A DNA stretch of 64,000 bases from Elmis aenea (lineage: Eukaryota; Arthropoda; Insecta; Coleoptera; Elmidae): assembly GCA_947652605.1 (NCBI GenBank), contig OX393581.1:32606788-32670787 (forward strand), written 5' to 3'. The position numbers and the translations under genes were made by a program. The notes under the pieces are model-generated. The model did no database searches. It was not told where the DNA came from and saw nothing but the letters and a program-made list of their open reading frames with translations. Below are positions 1-9,515 of this stretch, piece by piece. Positions within the stretch are counted from its first letter, which is position 1. The number at the start of each line of letters is the position of its first letter.

Positions 1-1189
1 AAGCTTGATTAGCGTAGTTTTCTAGTGGCAAGAATGGACTGACTAAAGATAGTAAATTTTAATAGGCATAAATGCGTCTTTCATCTAAGCAAAATTAACA
101 TAAATTAGCAATTTTTATAATTTTTTATACATTGAAACTTCACAGGATGACAATATGACAACAGAATATATGACCAACCACTGCGAGACGAAAATTAAAG
201 TTATGTGTAGGAGTGAGATTTGCTTCGTTTGTTAATTTAAATTAAAATTTTATTCAAGTTTATAGTTCATTCAGACTATTACAATGGTTTGGTATTTCAA
301 AACTACTTGACATTTAAAATTTTAACGACAATACCAATAATTATGTCTAATAAATCAAACAAATCGGTTTGTTAAAAAACTTAGACTTTTAATGAAGACC
401 AATCTTATATTGTCTTAAATTAATAGAGTTGATTTTTATGTTTCATCTCAAAAAATTGTGTATACGTAGCTTCCAGCATCGTTATACAACAATATTTTTA
501 TAATAATTAATACACAACGTATTAAGCTGTAGAATGGGAAGGTCAGGGGCAGGCTTTGAATGTCAGAAAAGGTAGATAAATGAAAGCAAACTGAGTGCGA
601 AAGGGTACACAAATTCTTGTAACATATTGTTGCGGTGTTTGCGGTTTATAATCGGAAATAATAAATGCAAAGGAATGTGTGCCCATTCTTTGAAAAACAA
701 CCAGAGCCGGTCCCAAACTATTTTGCGGCCTAATGTTCGTTTCGAGCCTGCGCGTCGAATAATCTTGAACTTGCAAAATACTTTTCATATCAAAATTTTA
801 TCGATTAAAGATCCATCTTTGGTTTGCAAATTTAAAAGTCAATTTGTTCCTACATTTTAAATGCACCTCGTTCAAATGTTGATGGTACGGTTCTGAAAAT
901 AACGTAAAACTTTTTTACTCACGTGTAAGGTAGTAATAATGTTGTCTTTTACAACGTAAATAAGGCGCTGGCGCTAACAAACAAAAAATATCGAGCAAAG
1001 TCACCTTTACAAATAACCTCTGTGAGATACGCATTTCTAATTTGATTCTTTACGGAGTGGGTGAAGACATGTGATTTATCTTTAGTGGTTTTTTTAAAGG
1101 TATTTTTGCCTTTAATCTCTTATGAAATTTTATCATTGCGTGTTGGTTGTTCACACATTTTGTCGTCCCTTTCACTTTTTCATTTTTTT
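1..1189. other. AT-rich intergenic DNA, nothing recognised
   Basis: No exon, RNA gene or clear repeat boundary was recognised. Short open frames here (for example 543-788 and 627-860) have no domain, no good start context and overlap each other on opposite strands, so they are treated as chance. The first recognisable sequence is reverse-transcriptase-like protein starting near 1190. Confidence 0.5.
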
Positions 1190-1605
1190 CATTATGTTTC
1201 CAAAATACAGAAAGATATAGAACGAGTAAAATCGTATTGGTCCAACGTTAAACTTATGTCTTCCAAGATGTCCAAAAAACTTAAAACCAAAAACTAAACA
1301 ACAAAAATTTATTCCTAAAAACCCATTTAGGTTTTGCGACCTACACAAAGTAATAAAACAAGTACACCGAGTAGTTAAAATAAAAGGGAACAGAATCTGT
1401 TTAGCTGCGCTTTTCGATATCAGCCAGATGTTTGTTAAGGTATGGCACTATAGACAGCTAAAAAACTAAAGAAAAACTTACCATATCTTTACTTTCAAAT
1501 CCTTTAATTATTTTCAAAAGATTAAAATTTTCCTAGTGAAACACTAAAACCAAAGTATCCAACTACACCTGATCAAATTCGGAGTACCACAAAAAAACAT
1601 CCGTG
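1190..1605 (+). pseudogene. Jockey-like non-LTR retrotransposon, reverse transcriptase relic, part 1
   Basis: Frame-broken translation on the plus strand follows the Jockey-clade reverse transcriptase. A segment near 1215-1290 (VKSYW...LMSSKMSKKL) resembles the family's VxSYRPISLLPxxSKxxEKL block. Further on come a QVHRVV segment near 1360, then AALFDISQMFVKVWH near 1400-1445 (family: DxSxAFDxVWH), then GVPQ near 1580 (family: GVPQGSVLGP). The frame shifts and stops several times, so it cannot be functional. Reading stops exactly where the Penelope-like element is inserted and resumes after it. The N-terminal ORF1, the endonuclease and the 5' end were not found. Assignment to Jockey rests on remembered motif order and was not checked by a search. 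Confidence 0.7.
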
Positions 1606-1652
1606 AACCAATCATTTATTAAATTTTTTGTGGATGCGTCCGTTGATGATGA

Positions 1653-1724
1653 TTAAAGGAATTTTTGAAAAGAAAGTCTGGTTTTACAGGACGAAATTAA
1701 TAACCCATTTTTATTTTATTGGTA
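1653..1724 (-). repeat. Penelope pseudo-LTR segment, 3' copy (left inverted repeat)
   Basis: These 72 bases are an exact reverse complement of 3285-3356. In the element's own (minus) orientation this copy follows directly after the hammerhead-like motif and forms the element's 3' end. Confidence 0.9.
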
Positions 1725-1773
1725 TACTAACATGTTTCGACTAGGTGGTATCCTAATCTTCTTCAGAGTAAAC
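1722..1773 (-). ncRNA. Hammerhead ribozyme motif (type I, short stem III) in Penelope pseudo-LTR
   Basis: Read on the minus strand, the segment has the full hammerhead core in order. Stem I 5' strand is GTTTACT. The CUGANGA box follows as CTGAAGA. Stem II is GATTAGG paired with CCTAGTC (one G-U pair) around an ATACCA loop. Then come GAAAC, a minimal AC/GT stem III, a UH cleavage position, and stem I 3' strand AGTATAC. Stem I pairs in six of seven positions. Very short stem III is typical of hammerheads described in Penelope-like elements. The predicted cut falls within about 4-5 nt of where the inverted repeat starts, as expected if the ribozyme defines an RNA end. Activity is not shown. Confidence 0.75.
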
Positions 1774-2626
1774 TATAATATAATAATTTGCTGATAATAA
1801 TATATAACATAATGATTGTGTATGACAAAATGTTGGTTTAAGAAAATACTTACGTTGTCCAATTTTTCTAAGGTTAAGTAATAGTTAATTTGAAAAACAC
1901 GTGGTCATAATTTTGTAAAAAAACGTTGTGGAAAATTTAAAAGGCCGTAACCTAATCAAATGTGCAATATGTATATATAACAACACTATTAATAACATTT
2001 GAAATTTGTTATTATAAACTTAAAAATAAACATTTTAAAATAGACGATACAAGAACGGATGTGCACATTTTTTGAAAACGAATACAGTGACAAGAAAACA
2101 GGATTATATCATACCTACACACCATCACAGAATTTTTGTAAGAAACTAAAGTATTATTAGTAGTGAACTATCCTATGTACATAGATGTCACTGTCAAGCA
2201 ACAGCATTTTTTGAAAATTACAACTTGTACGTTTTTTAAATCTAATAAGGAGTATATAAATATAATTAAAACAGTATGTAATAATGAAACAATATTTGAA
2301 AATGTCACTAACAAGGTCAATATCTTTTTTTGAAAATTACAATTATAGGTTTATTTTCTAATGATTATATTATAATAGTTATGTAATATCCAAAGTGAAA
2401 AACAATGTAGAATTTTTTTTTTGTTAAAAACGAAATCATATTAAAAATTGACAGTTTGGGACAATTCTTAATATATAGAATTATGTAAGCTAATTGTTAG
2501 AGAATACCAAATTTGGTTGATGACAATTATTTAAAAGTAATTTGTATGTTTTTTGAAAAATATTATCTATGTCTGTTCTGTTATTGCAAGCATTATTGTT
2601 AACATTTATAAAAATACTTTCTGCTA

Positions 2627-3256
2627 TCAGTCTTTTGAATAAATTTTTTTCTTTTTTTTTTCGTGATAGATAATTTTTATTTCATCAAAATTGAAACTAT
2701 GGTCAGTTTTTAGTACATGTTCTGTTAAATTGGTATTAGCATGAACACTAGTCTTGGTTTTGGTCTTTAAACTGTCTTTGAGTTTTTTTAAATCACTATT
2801 GTGTCCATAAAATCTATTGCGTAGATTTTGTGACGTTTGTCCAATGTATATAGTATTACATTGATTGCACGAGCAAAGATAGACTAAATTATTTTTTAAA
2901 ATTTGAGGTGTGGGATCTTTTAGTTTAGTGTGAATTCTTTGTAAAGTAAATTTATTTTTGAAAACTATATTAATATTATGTTGTTTAAGGATTTTAGATA
3001 AATCTTCTGAAAGGTTTCTTATATAAGGAATTTTATAAAATTTTATTGTTTCGTGTGTTTTATCTGAGACTAAGAGATTGTCTTTGTTTTTGTTTTTTAT
3101 TTCATGGTAAAGATATTTATTAATAATTTGTACGGGATAATTGTTGTCTAATAAAAATTGTTTGGCTTTTTTAAAATTTGAACTATGAAAACTTTTTTCT
3201 GATAATATTGTGATTCTTTTCCTTATATTTTTAATTATGTTTAGTTTTTGATGCAT
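2627..3256 (-). CDS. Penelope-like element ORF fragment: GIY-YIG endonuclease, RT missing
   Basis: This open frame of 209 codons is the C-terminal part of a Penelope-like polyprotein. Residues 77-110 (IPYIRNLSEDLSKILKQHNI...) match the segment between reverse transcriptase and endonuclease in this family. Residues 125-152 carry the GIY-YIG domain: VYLCSC, then TIYIGQTSQNLRNR and a histidine at 152; the first tyrosine and the YIG triplet are visible. Residues 172-190 (HANTNLTEH...DHSFNF) resemble the domain's distal histidine region. No reverse-transcriptase palm motif is present, so mobilisation would need help. The stop follows a long A-run; in the next frame similar sequence (RLIAESIFINVNNN) continues to about 2553, so a frameshift in the run probably truncated it. 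The ATG lies about 30 bp inside the 5' pseudo-LTR. Confidence 0.8.
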   Translation of the reverse strand: MHQKLNIIKNIRKRITILSEKSFHSSNFKKAKQFLLDNNYPVQIINKYLYHEIKNKNKDNLLVSDKTHETIKFYKIPYIRNLSEDLSKILKQHNINIVFKNKFTLQRIHTKLKDPTPQILKNNLVYLCSCNQCNTIYIGQTSQNLRNRFYGHNSDLKKLKDSLKTKTKTSVHANTNLTEHVLKTDHSFNFDEIKIIYHEKKKKKIYSKD

Positions 3257-3284
3257 AAGGTGGTGAGAATTAAAATTGAGTAGT

Positions 3285-3356
3285 TACCAATAAAATAAAA
3301 ATGGGTTATTAATTTCGTCCTGTAAAACCAGACTTTCTTTTCAAAAATTCCTTTAA
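3285..3356 (+). repeat. Penelope pseudo-LTR segment, 5' copy (right inverted repeat)
   Basis: These 72 bases are the exact reverse complement of 1653-1724. This copy lacks the hammerhead core and abuts the right target duplication. Its inner edge corresponds closely to the ribozyme cleavage point in the other copy. Confidence 0.9.
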
Positions 3357-3368
3357 CCAATCATTTAT

Positions 3369-3790
3369 CTTCTATAAAAAGCTGATACAAAAACCACCAG
3401 ACTAATTACAGTGGTCATATTTGCAGGTGTCATGGGCTCCACATGTGGATCCAAATTCAATATCAAAAAACTTGCAGTTCAGCTCAAACAATATTAATGA
3501 TTATTTAATAAAATAGTGAATTAGAGCCAATTAAGCCAAGGAACTTACCCCCAGTAAAATTAAATGGTTGGCAACTACCACAAGCCAAAAACGCAAAATA
3601 CGTCTATTTTATATAGATTCTAGATGAATATTTAGAAAATTTAGACGTGGCGATAATATATCTGCCATAAGTTAGGCCAAATATTTTAGTTTATTGGATG
3701 AAAAGCTGAATTAACAATTGAAATTAAGGCAATACTATAAATAACCACCCCTAAACAAATTGGAATACAACTCTTGGGATCGGCCGCTGA
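3369..3790 (+). pseudogene. Jockey-like reverse transcriptase relic, part 2
   Basis: Translation resumes the Jockey frame after the Penelope insertion. An ADTKTTRL...FAGVMGSTC segment sits where active copies have the FADDTA catalytic block; the aspartates are lost. Then come CPPVKLNGWQL-like sequence near 3545-3585, a YWLL/KAELT-like stretch near 3690-3720, and KAIL...NKLEYNSWD near 3730-3785, which corresponds to the family's KPIWTYGIQLWG block. Multiple stops and shifts are present. Reading is lost near 3790 and picked up again near 4630. Confidence 0.65.
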
Positions 3791-4629
3791 CTAGGAATTC
3801 CTTAGCATTTCCCAAACAAAGTGTTTGGGGCTGTCGTTGCTGCTCCAAAATATATACTAAACGATGTCATCTAACGTTAACAGTCCAGTGTCTTCCAAGT
3901 GAACCCTTTTTAAATGAAAGTTTTCCTATAATGTAATTAATTGGAATTCATTCATTTTTGCCGGATCAAATGATTCTAATAATGTTCAATTATGTTTAGA
4001 ATCTCTAGACTCTAGATAAACTGTTATTCCCAATGTAGGAGATGGGCAAGGATGAAATGGGGTAACGAAAGTGAAAAATAATGCCACGGCATTTTTCTAC
4101 ATATTTAGAAAAACATCTTAAACGCCAATAAAACCGTTTATATATTATGTAAGTTTTCCATTTGACGGCTGGTTTTACTAGTTTTTTTTTGCTCATAATT
4201 TCGACCTTTTGATTCCTTTTTATTGTTGTTTCCTAGTTATTAACGTGTTATTACTAATTTTACCATGAAGCATTCAATCTTATTATGTCGCTTGTCAGTT
4301 AGCTCAACTACTGTTTTTAGTTTGTTTCGAATTAAGTTTGTTTAGATTAAGCTGCTTTTCCATACTGATTATATCCTTTATGATACTATTGAAAATATGT
4401 TCTTTGTCGTTACTTTGCTTACACATTTCAATACTACTTAATTAGCAAGTAATACGAACAAAAAAACGGCGAAGTATTTGAAAATGAACCTGGATGTTAG
4501 ACTTATATGAAAAGAACATATAAAAAAAAATAACTAGACATAAAACATAAAAAACTATACTGCCTTTTAGGAGGAAAATTCCAATTGTCGATACAAAACA
4601 AATACCTCCTGTACAATCAAATAATAAAG
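3791..4629. other. Probable insertion separating Jockey relic parts 2 and 3
   Basis: About 840 bp sits between two points that are adjacent in Jockey reverse transcriptases (the xLWG block and the following IQKFxNK block). It is AT-rich with no recognisable ORF, terminal repeat or domain. It could be an old insertion or a rearrangement. The short ORF at 4005-4196 (-) has no support. Confidence 0.35.
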
Positions 4630-4902
4630 CTCATTTGGACATAGGGCGTCCAAATCTGAGGTTGTGCAAAAAAGGCTAATGGGAATAAAATCCAAAAATT
4701 CCATAATAAAGTCCTTATTAGACGTTAGATGCCTCATGGTTTGTAGGAACGACAATCTTTACAAAGATTTGAATGTACCCACTATCAGAGAAAAAATAAA
4801 GAAGCCTGCTACATAGCCATGTCAACTCCGAAGTACTGCAACTCTTGGATAATAAAACATACGAAGGCGACTCAGGAGGGTAAAACCTTTCGAGCCCGTT
4901 TA
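4630..4902 (+). pseudogene. Jockey-like reverse transcriptase relic, part 3 (C-terminal end)
   Basis: The plus strand reads ASKSEVV, IQKFHNKVL, then RCLMVCRNDNLYKDLNVPTIREKI (4720-4790, given here only to show the block) and ends RRLRRVKPFEPV with a stop at 4900-4902. The blocks correspond to the Jockey C-terminus, xxAPWYVxNxxxHxDLxxPTVxEEI followed by RLKRxKPFELV. Frame changes and stops are present. Antisense ORFs over this interval are shadows of it. Confidence 0.65.
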
Positions 4903-6466
4903 GTGATAAGTGTTGAGTGAAAAACAGAATATTTTGGAGCTGCTCGTAATCGCGTGAAAATTGTGACTCTATTTTAAAGAAATCTAAGTGCACAACTCTG
5001 AAACAACTTAGCACTTATTGTAATGATAAGATTAAAGAAAAACTATAGGTTAGTTGACCTCGACTAGTATTGGTAAAAATTTTAATTTAAAAACAAACTA
5101 TGATGACATGTGTAGGTAGATCCTTCAAAACACGCTATGAAGGGGCTGTTGTGGCGACTTGCGACCATTGCAACTTTCTCTCTAAAATTATCGATATCAG
5201 ATACTATTATTCACCGCTTTCAATCACGTCTTCTTAGATATATTTATTGGTCGTCTGTTTATCTTCCAAAACACAGGCATTCGGTCTTATGGAATATTAT
5301 ATTTAGACGTCACCTAATGTAATCTGTAAATAATTTTGCTAAATGAGTGTCAATAAGCTTGAAGAATGATAATTTTTTAACGGTTTGAAACATTCTTCCG
5401 CATAATTTGTTAACAGTTGAGCAGAGTAATAAGAAATTCTTGAAAATGTGTATATTATGATACAATAATGAATTGCCTACTTTAACTATTTATAGAAAAA
5501 TATTGCATTTAATTAAATACTATAAGTCTGTCAATATTCTAAAAATACGAACAACTTTTGTATAAATACATCCACATCACAATCTATTTACATTTTATTA
5601 TCATTTCAAATTTTCAAACACTATTATAAATGTGCATGTAATTTGATATCAGCTGTTTTTAGCTAACGATACTGTCAATTTATAACTTAATTTAAACTGA
5701 ACACCTGAAAGTAAATTATTCTAGCATCATATTATTTTCGAACGATCGTATAGCTTCGATGATCTGTAAACAAGAAGAATTTCTGCTGGAAATGAAGCAA
5801 GGCCTTCTTTCTAATCCGTCCTTGAGAATGTGAATGCATAATTTAATAGCGCGTTACTGTAGAAGACTAATGTACAACAATATAATAAAGTAGCGTAGAA
5901 TTATTATTGCGTATTAGAATTCCATTTAAATTTTATCGAGTTTCGTTAAATGGAATTGTGGCTCACCAAACACTTAACTAATGGTTAGATAATTTATCTA
6001 GGAGATATTTTTAGCCAACTATTTTGCCTTCTAAACATATTATATGTTAATTCTGGTAAAATATTAAAAATTTTCCAAGAATTCGTGATTAAGCCCGCTT
6101 TCCTTATTCAGTTTTAACCACAAACACATCAGGAGTGCGAGATATAAGGCTTTATGGTGCAAATTAAAATCCATAATTTACTGACTGTACAGGGCGTTCC
6201 AAATTGAAAAATGTACAAAATACTCACGTATAACTATTAAATAGGTTATTTTTAACAGTTTTCTATTTTCATGTTGAAATAAAATTCCGACGCTTATTGA
6301 AAAAAAAACTTGCTATTTGATTTGTTTTTAAAAACATCGAGACTCCAGGAACATCTTTTCCTAATTATTATTTTTTTAGTGCTTAATGCATACTATCGAA
6401 CGTTTCGTTACTTTAATAGAACATCATCAACTTTAATTTTTGAAATTAGTACTAAAAAATATTATT
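4903..6466. other. AT-rich intergenic DNA, nothing recognised
   Basis: No gene or bounded repeat recognised. A 61-codon frame at 5137-5322 has no supporting motif. Confidence 0.5.
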
Positions 6467-7193
6467 ACAGTGATCAGTGATGTGAAATGACGGTCATTTA
6501 TGATTGTGACGTCATGACCGTCATGACCGGTCATATGACCGTCATTTATGATTATTTTCATAACAATGGTATAAAATTAATATATATGTAATAGGAATAA
6601 TAAATAAAAAGCAGAATTATTAGTATCAGTATCTCTATCTGGGTATTGTATTCCTTCAGAGAAGGCTCTAGAAGTCGAGGGAGTTGAAGCTGATTTTGGA
6701 CTACTTATGCTGAGAGCTAATTTTTTTAAATAAAACTTTTATTTGCGTTTCAACTTTAATTTTACATGCTCTGGGCATTTCTTGCATGTTGTAATTAAAT
6801 GTTCTGTCATTCTAGTGGCATTAATCCGTATCTCTTTCTACAAAATTGGCAACCATAAGTAGCTACCTTTTGCTGCGAACTTGCAGGATAACGTACAAAA
6901 AAGTAAAATACCTTCCCTTTTCTCCGCATTGTGTTTACCAACTTTCAGAATACTTTATATAGTGGTATTTACATTTTTATTAACGATATTGCAATTAAGA
7001 TTAACACAAATCAAGTGACAACCACCATGTAAACTTAAAACTGTCATTTTCGGATGTTAGAAAAACTGTCATTTTGAATTTTGGAGGTTAGTATGGTCAC
7101 GGTCATTTAAAATCATTGTGACGTGACGTCATGACCATCATGACAAACTGTCATGACGCGGTCATATGACACACTCACATCACTGACAGTGAT
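6467..7193 (-). mobile_element. hAT-superfamily DNA transposon, non-autonomous, with 8-bp duplication
   Basis: The element proper is 6475-7185 (711 bp). It is flanked on both sides by the identical 8 bp ACAGTGAT (6467-6474 and 7186-7193), the length diagnostic of hAT. Its ends are CAGTGATGTGA and the exact inverse TCACATCACTG. Just inside each end are clusters of GGTCAT/ATGACC and TGACGTCA palindromes, the kind of subterminal repeats that hAT transposases bind. A decayed BED-finger start of the transposase lies inside on the minus strand. Confidence 0.85.
6590..6929 (-). pseudogene. hAT transposase N-terminus: BED-type zinc finger remnant
   Basis: From an ATG at 6929-6927 the minus strand reads MRRKGKVFYFFV, then CQFCRKRY, then after a one-base shift NATRMTEHLITTCKKCPEHVK, ending near 6762. 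This is the BED zinc-finger layout of hAT transposases (CxxC, then NxTRMxxHL, then HxxxC-like). Past a gap, a Ser/Pro/Thr-rich linker (near 6590-6715) follows, as usual after this finger. The catalytic domain is absent, so this is a deletion derivative. Confidence 0.7.
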
Positions 7194-7484
7194 ATATCAC
7201 ACTCTCGTTTAAATTTTAAAATTTCACCTTCAAACATTTTGATTGTTTGCAAGTTTGTCGTAAATATAATAACTATTCTAATACAAAACAAAGCATGACA
7301 ATGACACTGCAAACATCAGGATAGTTAGAATAGTTTTACGGCAGTTGTAGTAATAATGACTTTTATTAACTTTAATACGTCATGTGCTAAAATATTTTAT
7401 TGGTACAATAAAAATAAAAAAGTGTAATTTTTAATATTTTCTGTTAGAAAACAACATCATGAATCATTTGTATTTAAAAATATA

Positions 7485-9136
7485 TACAGGGTGTCCCGTT
7501 TTTCGAGGCTAAGCACGGGTATCTCGCTTATCTTTGGAGATACAACGTCGGTTAAATTAGACAAAAGTTGCGCATTTTCATGCTGAGCAATAATCTTAAG
7601 AGATAATTATTGCCCTACCATTTTTAGTTTTTGAGATATCTAAAAAAAACGAGAATTTGTAATTTTTGTTTTTATCATTTAATTCAAATACCAATTAAGC
7701 TAGTTTTTCTAATCTAGATATTATTAAGGCACTTTTTAAGGAGAATTCAAATCTGTCAAAAGATTTTTTCTATCTTTCAAAATGGTCGAGATACGATAGT
7801 CAATTGTTTTTTTGTCTTATGTGCACCATATTGGATTTTTACATTTTCGAATAAAGATCTTTTTTCTGACTACAACGATGTATCACATGTCATTGTTGAA
7901 ATCATATTTTTGGCCAAAATTTCAATTTTTTTGATTTTTCGAAGAGTTCCTTAAAAACAAACGTACAAAATACTTGTTTCCAAGCAAAATTTTGTATGTT
8001 GCTTAAGTTCGTCACGAAAATGCCATTTTCATCTGAAGAGCAGCGGGATATACTGGAAATTCATTACACGTAACGTCGAAATGTGCAAGCTACGTCAGAA
8101 GCATACCAGCTGCGTTTTACAGAAAGGCAGCAACCTAGTCTTGGTTATTTTTTTAAAGCTTCATAGAAATTTACGATTTTTCCCCATTGGACTACTTCCT
8201 ATGGGGTACAATAAAAGATAAGGTGTACAAAACCGTACCAGCGGATATTGAGGAACTACGAATGAATGTCATCACGGTTTTTAAAGCAAACATCAAGAAA
8301 TCACGTGAGACGAGCTATTTTTAATTTGAGAAAACGTGTTCGGTTATGTTCGGAAGTAATCAAATAATATAAGTGTTCATAGTTTACAAAAAACGTCCAG
8401 AAATCTACGCTTTTTGCTCATTAACGCAGATAAAAGGCATAATTCGTTATTTTTTGTTACAAATAATTGTATGCTAAGGATAAGGATTAAATACACATTT
8501 TAGAGAAATTTATTACTTAACCAAAGAAAATATGCTAATATATTTTCTAATAAGTGAACAATGTTAATGCATTCCTAACATATTTTTTATTACCTATTTT
8601 TTTAATTAAATCCATTTAATAGTAATTTCATGCGGTTTACTTACGTGCTTCCAAGGAAAAAGGGACAAAGACAATTATTTACCATGCTGATTAGGATTTG
8701 TTTTAAATAAAATATTTGTTTTTGGCATTTTTAACACCAATTGTTTCAAAAATATGCCAAGTGTTATATATTGTCGAATACAGAAAAAAATGCTCTACAA
8801 ATTGGCGTTAACATCAGATATAGCGTCCATAAGAAAAAATTGACCTGATGATGGTTTTAAAAAAACGAAACGTCGCACGGAAAATATAATTGGGGATTCT
8901 GATTCCTTGCAAAAAGTGGCCATGAAAAAGTTTTTACAGAAATTAAATTCGACATCAAATGAAAAAGTTACGGGCAAAAAACAAAAATCCACTTTTTTAC
9001 TTTTTCCCCTATATCTCAAAAACTAAAAAAGCTAAATAAATTCTGAATATACAACTTTGCCCCAATTTAACCGAAGTCGTAACTCTTACCGTTTACGAGA
9101 TCCCCATCGTGGCCCTCGAAAAACGAGAACCCTGTA
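7485..9136 (+). mobile_element. CAGGGTG-ended DNA transposon, internally deleted copy, TA duplication
   Basis: The element is 7487-9134 between TA dinucleotides. It starts CAGGGTGTCCCG and ends in ACCCTG. The two terminal roughly 90 bp are imperfect inverted copies, sharing TTTTTCGAGG, GATCTCG/GTATCTCG and CGGTTAAATT blocks. Inside is a transposase whose N-terminus is joined to its C-terminus (8018-8380). Its right arm resembles the right part of the element at 55970-56687. A hammerhead-like CTGATGA...CGAAAC core lies at 8845-8871. Confidence 0.75.
8018..8380 (+). pseudogene. Internally deleted DDE transposase (HTH start joined to C-terminus)
   Basis: The plus strand starts MPFSSEEQRDILEIHYT, then RRNVQATSEAYQLRF and TERQQPS, which matches the helix-turn-helix domain (Pfam DUF4817 type) at the start of a large insect transposase group. 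After a shift at about 8160-8200 it reads TRCDFFLWGTIKDKVYKTVP and then NLRKRVRLC, which is the tail that follows the SPDLxPxDFFLWG block in the same proteins. The middle, with the first two catalytic acids, is missing. Stops are present. Family memory only; no search was run. Confidence 0.65.
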
Positions 9137-9515
9137 TAATAAAAGTTACTGTTCTTATTTAGAAAACTTGCTTCAAATTTAATTTGTAATGTAACGACGT
9201 TTTATAAAAGTACTATTAATAGGATCTTCAGTAATATTCAGGTATATGTGAGATACATATAATTTCGCAATTCTAGAAAATAAACAGTTTTTTTAAAGAA
9301 AATTTTAAGTCATTCATAGAAATATACGCACTTCAGTTTTTTGGATTTTTACGTTTAATTAATAGGTCAAAAAAGAGTTTTTTTTAACAAAAGAAATATT
9401 TTTAGATCTCTGTGAAAATATGAACATTTTTGGACAAAATATTGATTACCTACTAACAGGTCCGTGAAGTTGGCCCGGACTTGGAAAGCACAAATGTTGC
9501 TATATTTTTTTTTAC

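Larger units (their letters stand above)
1606..3368 (-). mobile_element. Penelope-like retroelement with inverted pseudo-LTRs and target-site duplication
   Basis: The element is bounded by a 14-bp direct repeat, AACCAATCATTTAT, at 1606-1619 and 3355-3368, overlapping the right repeat by 2 bp. Inside are two perfect 72-bp inverted copies (1653-1724 and 3285-3356). A 33-bp unique stretch separates the left duplication from the left copy. Published Penelope-like elements typically have pseudo-LTRs that may be inverted, a 30-40 bp one-sided extension and a duplication of about 10-15 bp, so the anatomy fits. The minus-strand ORF encodes a GIY-YIG endonuclease but no reverse-transcriptase core, so the copy is 5'-truncated. 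It interrupts a Jockey-like relic. The non-coding part (1774-2552) contains several spaced TTTTTTGAAAA tracts. Confidence 0.85.

Noticed and set aside
1671..1700. Second possible hammerhead in the 72-bp repeat (GGACGAAAT word)
   Set aside because: There is no CUGANGA box at a suitable distance upstream, so only half of the core is present.
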